The position numbers were made by a program, and so were the translations under genes. This document shows positions 17,344 to 25,002 of a stretch of 64,000 nt of DNA, in pieces. The notes beneath the pieces are model-generated. The model did not search any database, was not told the DNA's origin, and saw only the letters and a program-made list of their open reading frames with translations. Source of the stretch: an uncultured Eubacteriales bacterium (GTDB lineage Bacteria > Bacillota > Clostridia > Oscillospirales > Acutalibacteraceae). The stretch spans positions 42,181 to 106,180 of the forward strand of contig CAKSFA010000004.1 of the NCBI GenBank assembly GCA_934454125.1. The letters run 5' to 3'. Position 1 is the stretch's first letter. Each line of letters begins with the position of its first letter.

Positions 17344-18404
17344 ACCATTTACAAACACAACTTGATCAGATTCAACCGCTGCACCAGCATGCCATGAAAC
17401 TGGCACAGCAGCGTTGGAACAGCATCGCCAAACCAATCAACGGCCTGGGACTGCTGGAGCAAGTCATCACACAAATTGCAGGTATCACCGGCAACTCCAA
17501 AATTGAACTTTCACGTCGCTGTGCCGTTGTGTTCTGCGCAGATCACGGCATTGTTGCAGAAGGTATCTCTCAAACCGGGCAGGAGGTCACTACACTGGTT
17601 GCCAAGCGTCTTGCCTCCTCATCACACACCACACTCACCATTATGGCAAACAGCGCCGGTGCAGACGTACTCCCGGTTGATATCGGCATTTCACAAACGG
17701 CGCAAATCACAGGACTCCTCAATCACAAAATTGCTTTGGGTACACAAAATTTTTTGCACCAACCTGCTATGACGCTCGATCAGGCACTTGCCGCTCTGCA
17801 AACTGGCATTACACTGGCTGGTCAATTTAAAAAACAAGGCTACCATCTGCTTGCAGCGGGAGAAATGGGCATTGGCAACACTACCTCTGCCGCAGCCATT
17901 ACAAGTGTTCTGTTGCAAAAACCACCCAAACAAGTCACCGGCAAAGGTGCAGGGTTATCCGCGACACAGTTGGCACACAAAATTTCAGTCATTGAACAAG
18001 CGTTATCTATGCACACCCCAGATCCCAACGACCCCCTTGACATACTGTGCAAGGTCGGAGGATTTGACATCGCCGGCATGGTAGGACTATTCTTAGGCGG
18101 CGGCATTTATCGAATTCCTATTCTGATTGATGGCTTAATTTCCAGCACAGCAGCACTGCTAGCTGCCACACTTTGCCCAGCTATTATACCGCACCTCATC
18201 GCTACGCATATTTCAGCCGAACCTGCAGCGGCTATGATTCTACAACGTTTGAGACTTACACCACTCCTCTGCTGTAACTTGGCGCTGGGCGAAGCCACCG
18301 GTGCAATCGCCACACTTCCCCTGCTTGACATGGCTCTACAAGTCTACCAAAAGATGGACACCTTTACACAGTTTCAGATGCAACCCTATCAGCCTTTATC
18401 TTAA
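17340..18404 (+). CDS. cobT: Nicotinate-nucleotide-dimethylbenzimidazole phosphoribosyltransferase
   Basis: Activates the lower-ligand base to alpha-ribazole phosphate. The 354 residues from ATG 17340 (CAGGAGG upstream) contain INGLGLLEQV, VVFCADHGIVAEGIS, GEMGIGNTTSAAAI, and the catalytic-glutamate segment ALGEATGAIA. The window has no genes for dimethylbenzimidazole synthesis, so the base is probably made elsewhere or scavenged. Confidence 0.95.
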   Translation: MNHLQTQLDQIQPLHQHAMKLAQQRWNSIAKPINGLGLLEQVITQIAGITGNSKIELSRRCAVVFCADHGIVAEGISQTGQEVTTLVAKRLASSSHTTLTIMANSAGADVLPVDIGISQTAQITGLLNHKIALGTQNFLHQPAMTLDQALAALQTGITLAGQFKKQGYHLLAAGEMGIGNTTSAAAITSVLLQKPPKQVTGKGAGLSATQLAHKISVIEQALSMHTPDPNDPLDILCKVGGFDIAGMVGLFLGGGIYRIPILIDGLISSTAALLAATLCPAIIPHLIATHISAEPAAAMILQRLRLTPLLCCNLALGEATGAIATLPLLDMALQVYQKMDTFTQFQMQPYQPLS

Positions 18405-18955
18405 TGAAAGAAAGCAGTGACACAATGCAAATCTTCGTCTATGGCGGCGCAGCTAGCGGAAAATCAGAATATGCCGAACAGCTTGCAGTCAAGATTGCCA
18501 AAAAGGCAAACGCACCTCTGGTTTACCTTGCCACATTATACGCACACGATGCCGAAAGTCAACAACGCATTGCACGGCACCAACAGCAGCGAGCCGCACA
18601 ACATTTTCTCACAGTCGAAGCGCCCTTCGCGATCGATAAACTCACCCTTCCGCCAGACAGCGTTGTCCTGTTGGAATGTTTATCCACCCTTCTGGCAAAT
18701 GAGTTATTCCTACGCAAAAACAATACTTATAATTCCGCTGCACTGCTGCAAAACATCTCAGCATTAGAGAAAAATTGCCATGCCTGCATCCTGGTTTCCA
18801 ACAGCGTCTTCAGCGATGGCACCACCTATGATCCTCAAACAACCCATTATTTGACTGAGTTAGGCTTTTTGCATCAAGCAATCTGCCATACCGCAGACCA
18901 AATCTACGAAGTTGTCTGTGGAATTCCAATCCAATACCGAAAGGAGAAGTGCTGA
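18404..18955 (+). CDS. cobU: Adenosylcobinamide kinase/guanylyltransferase-like protein (first CobU)
   Basis: CobU phosphorylates adenosylcobinamide and attaches GMP. This 183-residue copy has the P-loop YGGAASGKSEYAE and the RIARHQQQR segment that should hold the guanylylated histidine, and it ends QIYEVVCGIPIQY as CobU does. The NEVG(x)GIVP motif near the C-terminus of CobU is replaced by NSVFSDGTTYDP. Two starts are possible: ATG 18404, which overlaps the cobT stop (TAATG), and ATG 18425, just before the P-loop strand. It is paired with a second, shorter CobU-like gene two genes on. Confidence 0.82.
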   Translation: MKESSDTMQIFVYGGAASGKSEYAEQLAVKIAKKANAPLVYLATLYAHDAESQQRIARHQQQRAAQHFLTVEAPFAIDKLTLPPDSVVLLECLSTLLANELFLRKNNTYNSAALLQNISALEKNCHACILVSNSVFSDGTTYDPQTTHYLTELGFLHQAICHTADQIYEVVCGIPIQYRKEKC

Positions 18956-19734
18956 TGCGTATTCTGCGCAGCTTTTGCATTGCACTTGGTATGTATTCCA
19001 TTCTCCCTGTTCCAAAACTCTCATGGAAACCACAGGATATGCGCTATTCACTGTGTTTCTTGCCGATTGTCGGCTTGTTGATTGGTCTTTTGGGGCTGGG
19101 CTGGTTCTTTCTGTGCCAATGGCTTCACATCGGTACCGTATTGTTTGCCTGTGGTCTTACCGCTCTACCGTTGCTGCTCAGCGGCGGCCTGCATTTCGAT
19201 GGCTATTGCGACACAATCGATGCCCTCAGTTCTCGCCAGCCAACAGCACAAAAGCTCAAAATTCTGCAAGACCCGCACATCGGCACTTTTGCCGTATTGT
19301 TTGCAGGGTTATATTTGCTGCTATACACCGGCTGTACCACGCAGCTTTCAGACAATTTGCCCGCTGTGCTGCTGGTTCTGTGTTCATTCGTACTATCGCG
19401 CAGTCTCGGCGGCTTTGCAGCCGTTGTATTTCCCAGCGCCAAACCACAAGGCCTGCTGCAAACGTTTCAAAATAGTGCACAAAAATACACCGCCATCACT
19501 ATAAACATTGCAATCTTTGCTGTTACCTCTGTTGCGATGTGCTCCATCCAATGGTTTATCTCTCTTTTTGCCTTGGGTGGTGCGCTACTAACTCTACTAT
19601 ATATCAAACGTATGTGCCGGCGACAATTTGGTGGCATCACTGGCGACATTGCCGGCTATCTCATCACCTTGTGCGAGCTAATTTCCTTAATCGGTATTAC
19701 CTTCGGCAGTCTACTAGAAAGGGCGGTGTTTTAA
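18955..19734 (+). CDS. cobS: Adenosylcobinamide-GDP ribazoletransferase (cobalamin synthase)
   Basis: Membrane enzyme that joins adenosylcobinamide-GDP to alpha-ribazole (phosphate). The 259 residues from ATG 18955 (AAGGAG 8 bases upstream) contain several hydrophobic segments and the metal-binding motif GGLHFDGYCDTIDAL, followed by DPHIGTFAV. An in-frame GTG two codons upstream is less likely because it lies too close to the ribosome binding site. Confidence 0.93.
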   Translation: MRILRSFCIALGMYSILPVPKLSWKPQDMRYSLCFLPIVGLLIGLLGLGWFFLCQWLHIGTVLFACGLTALPLLLSGGLHFDGYCDTIDALSSRQPTAQKLKILQDPHIGTFAVLFAGLYLLLYTGCTTQLSDNLPAVLLVLCSFVLSRSLGGFAAVVFPSAKPQGLLQTFQNSAQKYTAITINIAIFAVTSVAMCSIQWFISLFALGGALLTLLYIKRMCRRQFGGITGDIAGYLITLCELISLIGITFGSLLERAVF

Positions 19735-19735
19735 T

Positions 19736-20125
19736 ATGACCTTAATCATCGGTGGTAAATATCAGGGCAAATCTGCCTACGCAATACAATTATGCGGCGC
19801 CGATGCCACTATTGCAAACGGTGCTATCTGTACCGAGCAGGAATATCTCAACTGTACCATTTTAGATAATCTGCATCTGCACCTTGCACGCCTGTTGCAA
19901 AAAAAGTTTTCACTGGCACAAATCATGCAACAACTGCAAGCGCTATGTGCACAAAATCCTTCCATCTGTATCATCTGCGATGAGGTAGGCTGCGGCGTTG
20001 TGCCAATGAGCACCCATGACCGCTTATACCGAGAAACCGTCGGGCGCATCTGCTGTATGCTTGCACAGCAGGCACAGCAGGTCATACGCGTCGTCTGCGG
20101 TCTGCCTATACCACTCAAGGGGTAA
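19736..20125 (+). CDS. Short CobU-like P-loop protein (second CobU)
   Basis: A 129-residue protein with an N-terminal P-loop, IIGGKYQGKSAYA, and a C-terminus very like CobU: CDEVGCGVVPMSTHDRLYRE, then VGRICCML and VVCGLPIPLK. The middle of a normal CobU of about 180 residues, with the guanylylated histidine, is absent. It thus has the EVG part that the first CobU lacks, and lacks the histidine part that the first has. It may be a partner subunit, an alternative kinase, or degenerate. It lies tightly between cobS and cbiB. Confidence 0.75.
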   Translation: MTLIIGGKYQGKSAYAIQLCGADATIANGAICTEQEYLNCTILDNLHLHLARLLQKKFSLAQIMQQLQALCAQNPSICIICDEVGCGVVPMSTHDRLYRETVGRICCMLAQQAQQVIRVVCGLPIPLKG

Positions 20126-20129
20126 CATT

Positions 20130-21110
20130 ATGCTATATCTGTTGATTTCTATCATGTCACTGGCAACCGGTTTTCTGCTTGATCTCTGTTTTGGAGATCC
20201 CCACTGGCTGCCGCATCCCGTGCGTCTCATTGGCAAGCTCATTCTATTTCTTGAGCGTATCCTATACCGCAGCAATTCCAAGCAAACCACGCAACGTCTG
20301 TCCGGTGCCATTCTGGTCTTCTTGGTATGCAGCATCTCCACCACGGTGCCACTTGCCATTCTGCTTGCCGCACATCAGATCCACCCTGTACTGCATTATG
20401 TACTCGCCTCACTATTTTGTTACCAAATCTTAGCGGTCAAAGCCCTGAAGAGAGAAAGCACACAGGTCTATGCCCAACTCAAACAAAACAATCTGCCCGC
20501 TGCCCGCACAGCACTCTCCCGCATCGTTGGGCGTGACACTGCACAACTCACACCTAAGCAAATTGCAAAAGCCGCCGTTGAAACCGTTGCTGAAAATACC
20601 TGCGACGGCGTCATCGCCCCGCTATTCTTTCTGCTGCTGGGTGGAGCGCCGCTTGGATTTTTCTACAAGGCCGCCAACACCATGGACTCCATGCTGGGCT
20701 ACCGCAACGACCGCTATCGTAATTTCGGTACACCTGCCGCGCGGCTTGACGACGTTTTAAACTACCTGCCCGCGCGCATCTGTGCCAGATTGATGCTGCT
20801 GGCAGTTTGGGCATGCGGTTTTGATTCCAAAGCAGCACATGCAGTCTATCGCCGCGATCATCGCAATCACGCAAGCCCCAACAGCGCTCATGCTGAAGCC
20901 GTTTGTGCCGGCGCACTGCATATTCAACTTGCAGGAGATGCCTATTATTTCGGCAAACTGCACCACAAACCCACCATCGGCAATAACGATCGTTCCATCC
21001 AGGCAGAAGACATCTGCCGTGCCAACCGACTGTTATATGTCACCGCGAGTTTTGGTATAGTGTTTGCGCTTTTGATTAAGATTTCGCTATTCTTATTTTT
21101 ACGATTCTAA
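20130..21110 (+). CDS. cbiB: Adenosylcobinamide-phosphate synthase (CbiB)
   Basis: Membrane enzyme that amidates adenosylcobyric acid with aminopropanol phosphate. The 326 residues from ATG 20130 have several hydrophobic helices and the family segments LLDLCFGDPHWLPHPVR, AAVETVAENTCDGVIAPLFF, AANTMDSMLGYRNDRY and RDHRNHASPNSAHAEAVCAG. It works with cobD, the next gene, which supplies the aminopropanol phosphate. Confidence 0.94.
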   Translation: MLYLLISIMSLATGFLLDLCFGDPHWLPHPVRLIGKLILFLERILYRSNSKQTTQRLSGAILVFLVCSISTTVPLAILLAAHQIHPVLHYVLASLFCYQILAVKALKRESTQVYAQLKQNNLPAARTALSRIVGRDTAQLTPKQIAKAAVETVAENTCDGVIAPLFFLLLGGAPLGFFYKAANTMDSMLGYRNDRYRNFGTPAARLDDVLNYLPARICARLMLLAVWACGFDSKAAHAVYRRDHRNHASPNSAHAEAVCAGALHIQLAGDAYYFGKLHHKPTIGNNDRSIQAEDICRANRLLYVTASFGIVFALLIKISLFLFLRF

Positions 21111-21131
21111 CGGGAAAAGGAGGTGCAAACC

Positions 21132-22205
21132 ATGCACCCACGCCAACATGGCGGAGATCTTTATACTTTCTCCGCAGAGCAACAAACACAGCTATTAGAC
21201 TTTTCAGCCAATGTAAACCCCCTAGGGCTACCTCCCCAAGTAAGAGATGCCGCAATCTGTGCCATTGATGATTGCACACATTACCCCGACCCCTACTGCC
21301 GCGCTTTAACACAAGCATTGGCAGCACATCACAACTTAAATCCAAATCAAATCATCTGCGGCAACGGCGCAGCTGATTTGATTTATGGGTTTGCACTGGC
21401 TCAAAAGCCCAAACGAGCTGCATTGCTTTCTCCCACCTTTTCAGAGTATTCAGCCGCCCTGCAGCAAACCGGCTGTCAGATAATATCGATTCCTTTAACA
21501 AACGAGCAAAACTTTGCCTTCACAGAAGAAACGCTAGATGCTATCCGCAACAGTATCCCGCGAATTGAGCTTCTCATGCTATGCAACCCCAACAACCCAA
21601 CCGGCAGTCTGATTCCTCCGGCTTTGTTGTTGCAAACACTGGATTTATGCACAAAAAATGGGGTGTTTTTGTTTGTAGATGAATGTTTTCTGCCACTCAC
21701 AAGCAATTTTGAAACGCACAGCCTACTGTCTCTTTGCAACAATCATAACAATCTATTTATATTACATGCGTTTACAAAACAATATGCAATGCCAGGACTT
21801 CGCCTAGGCTATGCAATTACCAGTAATAAGCAACTGCGTAGTGCACTGCACAACCACCGTCCCCCCTGGTCCGTTTCAATCCCAGCACAAAAAGCAGGAC
21901 TTGCTGCCCTGAAATGTACCGATTATATCGAACAAACCAAAGTATTGATTGAACAGGAGCGCATATTTTTGACCTCAGAACTGCAAAAAAGAGGTATTCT
22001 GGTATACCCTTCTCAGACAAATTTTTTGCTGTTTTACAGTCCATTGCCATTGGCACAATTGTTATTAAAACACAATATTTTAATTCGAGACTGCAAAAAT
22101 TTCCAAAACCTCGGGTCGGGATATTTCCGCATTGCGGTACGCACACACGCAGAAAACATCACGCTGCTAAATGCCCTTGACCAAATCCATCAGGAGGTGA
22201 TGTAA
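21132..22205 (+). CDS. cobD: Threonine-phosphate decarboxylase
   Basis: PLP enzyme giving (R)-1-amino-2-propanol phosphate for the nucleotide loop. The start is ATG 21132, with AAGGAGG (21117-21123) 8 bases upstream; an in-frame GTG at 21123 lies inside that site. The 357 residues contain NVNPLGLPPQVRD, CGNGAADLIY, LCNPNNPTGSL, VDECFLPL, and the PLP-lysine segment HAFTKQYAMPGLRLGY. Base composition is somewhat more AT-rich than in the cbi/hem part. Confidence 0.9.
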   Translation: MHPRQHGGDLYTFSAEQQTQLLDFSANVNPLGLPPQVRDAAICAIDDCTHYPDPYCRALTQALAAHHNLNPNQIICGNGAADLIYGFALAQKPKRAALLSPTFSEYSAALQQTGCQIISIPLTNEQNFAFTEETLDAIRNSIPRIELLMLCNPNNPTGSLIPPALLLQTLDLCTKNGVFLFVDECFLPLTSNFETHSLLSLCNNHNNLFILHAFTKQYAMPGLRLGYAITSNKQLRSALHNHRPPWSVSIPAQKAGLAALKCTDYIEQTKVLIEQERIFLTSELQKRGILVYPSQTNFLLFYSPLPLAQLLLKHNILIRDCKNFQNLGSGYFRIAVRTHAENITLLNALDQIHQEVM

Positions 22206-23701
22206 TGGCTCGGCGCATTATGATACAGGGCACCATGTCCAGTGTTGGCAAAAGTTTGTTAACAACAGGATTGTGCCGTATTTTTAAGCAGGACGGCTTA
22301 CGTGTAGCACCATTTAAATCACAAAATATGGCGCTCAACTCGTTTGTAACAGCACAGGGACTAGAGATGGGTCGGGCACAGGTGATGCAATGTCAGGCAG
22401 CCGGTATTGAGCCTGATGTACACATGAACCCAATTCTATTAAAACCCACCGACGAAATCGGCTCACAGGTCATCGTCAACGGAGAGGTAATAGGCAACAT
22501 GAGCGCCAAAGCATACTTTGCCTATAAAAAGCAGCTGGTTCCGGTCATTCTGGAGGCATTTCACGCACTGGAACAACAGTATGATATCATCGTCATCGAA
22601 GGGGCAGGCAGTCCGGCAGAAATCAATTTAAAAAACGAAGATATCGTCAATATGGGGCTCGCACAACTGATAAACGCTCCCGTTTTACTGGCAGGCGATA
22701 TCGACCGCGGCGGCGTATTTGCCGCACTTTACGGTACAGTGATGTTACTGCCCGAAGAAGAGCGTCGGCGCATTAAAGGGTTTCTGATTAACAAATTTCG
22801 TGGCGATAAAAATCTCCTGGCTCCCGGCCCTGAAATGCTCACGCAACGCACACAGATTCCCGTATTGGGTGTAATCCCCCATTTGTCCGTTGACCTGGAG
22901 GACGAAGACAGTGCAACAGACCGCTTTGCCCGCACCAGCCAAACATCTGCTGTGCTGGAACTTGCAGTCATCAAACTGCCAAAAATCTCAAATTTCACCG
23001 ACTTTTATCCCTTTGAACAAATCGACGGCGTAGCAGTGCGGTATATCACCACACCAGCGCAATGGGGCAACCCAGACTGCGCATTTGTGCCAGGCAGCAA
23101 AAATACATTAGAAGATCTACGCTGGCTGCGCCAAAGCGGACTGGAAGCCTGCATCAAAAAACATACAGCTAGCGGCAAGCCCGTTTGGGGCATTTGCGGG
23201 GGATATCAAATGCTGGGGCAAAACATCAGCGATCCCTGCGGCGCAGAAGGCGGCGGTGCTCTACGAGGCATGGAGCTATTACCAATCGATACTGTTTTCA
23301 AACCACAAAAACACTGCGCACAAACCAGCGGCCGCTTTGCTCCCTTGCAAGGTGTGTTCGCACCGCTCAGTAACCTGCCGTTTCACGGTTATGAAATTCA
23401 CATGGGCAGCACACAGCGCGCCGGCAATGCTCCCCCGCTTGCAATCTTACAAAATGGTAGTCCAGACGGTGCACAACTCGGCACGGTTTACGGCACCTAT
23501 GTGCACGGTATTTTTGATGACAGCGCCGTTGTCAACGCACTGTTGCAGGCATTGCTGCAGGCAAAAGGCTATAGTGGCAATATGCCCACCGTAGTTGACT
23601 TGCACAGACACAGAGAATCACAGTTCGATCAGCTTGCACAGGCAATGCGGCAACATGTAGACATACAGCAAGTTTATCAAATCATGGAGGAATTCACATG
23701 A
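22205..23701 (+). CDS. cbiP: Cobyric acid synthase
   Basis: Amidates side chains b, d, e and g of adenosylcobyrinate diamide with glutamine and ATP. The 498 residues have MIQGTMSSVGKSLL, FKSQNMALNSFVT, VIEGAGSPAEINL, DIDRGGVFAALYGT and, in contrast to CbiA here, an intact glutaminase cysteine in VWGICGGYQMLG with HGIFDD near the end. ATG overlaps the cobD stop (TAATG). Confidence 0.96.
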   Translation: MARRIMIQGTMSSVGKSLLTTGLCRIFKQDGLRVAPFKSQNMALNSFVTAQGLEMGRAQVMQCQAAGIEPDVHMNPILLKPTDEIGSQVIVNGEVIGNMSAKAYFAYKKQLVPVILEAFHALEQQYDIIVIEGAGSPAEINLKNEDIVNMGLAQLINAPVLLAGDIDRGGVFAALYGTVMLLPEEERRRIKGFLINKFRGDKNLLAPGPEMLTQRTQIPVLGVIPHLSVDLEDEDSATDRFARTSQTSAVLELAVIKLPKISNFTDFYPFEQIDGVAVRYITTPAQWGNPDCAFVPGSKNTLEDLRWLRQSGLEACIKKHTASGKPVWGICGGYQMLGQNISDPCGAEGGGALRGMELLPIDTVFKPQKHCAQTSGRFAPLQGVFAPLSNLPFHGYEIHMGSTQRAGNAPPLAILQNGSPDGAQLGTVYGTYVHGIFDDSAVVNALLQALLQAKGYSGNMPTVVDLHRHRESQFDQLAQAMRQHVDIQQVYQIMEEFT

Positions 23702-24222
23702 ACGGTCTAACTCATATTTATTGTGGAGATGGCAAAGGTAAAACAACTGCCGCCATGGGACTTGCCCTGCGTGCAGCAGGCAACGGCTGGCGAGTATTCA
23801 TCCTGCAGTTTTTAAAAGGCGGCCCAACGGGCGAATTAAATATTCTGCTCAAGCAGCCAAATGTAACGGTTTTACGTGGCAAACCAGACACTCCATTTAC
23901 CTGGAATATGTCCGCAGAGCAAAAGCAGTCAGTCACTACGTACCAAACAGAACAACTCAAATTGGCCATTGCTCGGGCAAAAGCAGGCGAATGCGACCTG
24001 CTCATTTTAGACGAAGTCATGGCAGCATGCAATCAAAATATGGTAGATGCCACACTGCTGCAACAGTTCATCGAACAAAAACCACCGGCGCTAGAACTGG
24101 TGCTCACCGGCCGAAATCCCGCACCTTACATGCTACGACAAGCCGATTACGTAACAGAAATGAAAAAGATCAAACACCCGTTCGATGCAGGCATTCCTGC
24201 GCGTCTGGGTGTGGAATGGTAG
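23698..24222 (+). CDS. btuR: Cob(I)yrinic acid a,c-diamide adenosyltransferase (BtuR/CobA type)
   Basis: Transfers adenosyl from ATP to cobalt of corrinoids. The 174 residues carry YCGDGKGKTTAAMGLALRA, LQFLKGGPTGELN, LLILDEVMAACNQ and LVLTGRNPAPYML, all typical of the BtuR/CobA (not PduO) family. It overlaps cbiP by 4 bp. Confidence 0.95.
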   Translation: MNGLTHIYCGDGKGKTTAAMGLALRAAGNGWRVFILQFLKGGPTGELNILLKQPNVTVLRGKPDTPFTWNMSAEQKQSVTTYQTEQLKLAIARAKAGECDLLILDEVMAACNQNMVDATLLQQFIEQKPPALELVLTGRNPAPYMLRQADYVTEMKKIKHPFDAGIPARLGVEW

Positions 24223-24229
24223 GTAAAAT

Positions 24230-24862
24230 ATGATACAACTTGAACAAATCTCCCCTGAAAAGATCGAACAGCGCAGCTTTGAAATCATTGAACAGGAACT
24301 GGGCGGAATCACGCTGGACCCACTTCAGGCTCCAATCATTAAACGGTGTATTCACACCTCTGCAGATTTTGACTATGTGCAAAATCTGGTATTTTCTCCC
24401 CACGCGGTAGAACGTGCTCATCAGGCACTGAAAAATGGCGCCTGCATCGTAACAGATACCCAGATGGCAAAAGCAGGCATCAATAAAACAGCGCTTGCAA
24501 AACTCGGGTGCGAAACCTTCTGCTTTATGGCAGATGAAGACGTAGCTCGCACGGCAAAGGCGCAGGGTACTACCCGTGCAATTGCCAGCATGAACAAGGC
24601 AGCCACACTGGGCCGCCCTACCATTTTTGCCATTGGCAATGCGCCAACTGCATTGGTGCGTCTATGCGAACTGATGGAACACGGCCTAACACCTGCGCTG
24701 ATCATCGGCGCACCCGTAGGGTTTGTCAATGTGGTAGAAGCAAAAGAACTGCTGCTACGTAGCCATATCCCGCACATCGTGGCCAGAGGACGCAAGGGGG
24801 GCAGTACGATTGCCGCAGCTATTTGTAACGCATTGCTTTACAGCATTGTAGACAGAGAATAG
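24230..24862 (+). CDS. cbiC: Cobalt-precorrin-8 methylmutase
   Basis: Moves the C11 methyl group to C12 to give cobyrinate. The 210 residues contain the catalytic-histidine segment KRCIHTSADFDYVQNL, VTDTQMAKAGINKTAL and IGAPVGFVNVVEAKELL. It is the last recognisable gene of the operon. No convincing intrinsic terminator follows, so some transcripts may run into the surface protein gene. Confidence 0.95.
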   Translation: MIQLEQISPEKIEQRSFEIIEQELGGITLDPLQAPIIKRCIHTSADFDYVQNLVFSPHAVERAHQALKNGACIVTDTQMAKAGINKTALAKLGCETFCFMADEDVARTAKAQGTTRAIASMNKAATLGRPTIFAIGNAPTALVRLCELMEHGLTPALIIGAPVGFVNVVEAKELLLRSHIPHIVARGRKGGSTIAAAICNALLYSIVDRE

Positions 24863-24895
24863 ATGTCTAAATGAATCACTATGAACTATTTTAGG

Positions 24896-24925
24896 TTGAA
24901 ATTAGAAGTAATTGTATGATATACT
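24896..24925 (+). promoter_or_regulatory. Probable promoter of the surface protein gene
   Basis: TTGAAA (24896-24901), an 18-base spacer and TATACT (24920-24925) lie in an AT-rich gap of about 140 bp after cbiC. Confidence 0.5.
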
Positions 24926-25002
24926 AATATCGGTTTCATTCCATTTGTTGCGGCAGCTAAACTCTGAGCAATATGGTAATTTTGAAAAAGGAGAAAAGGA
25001 TT

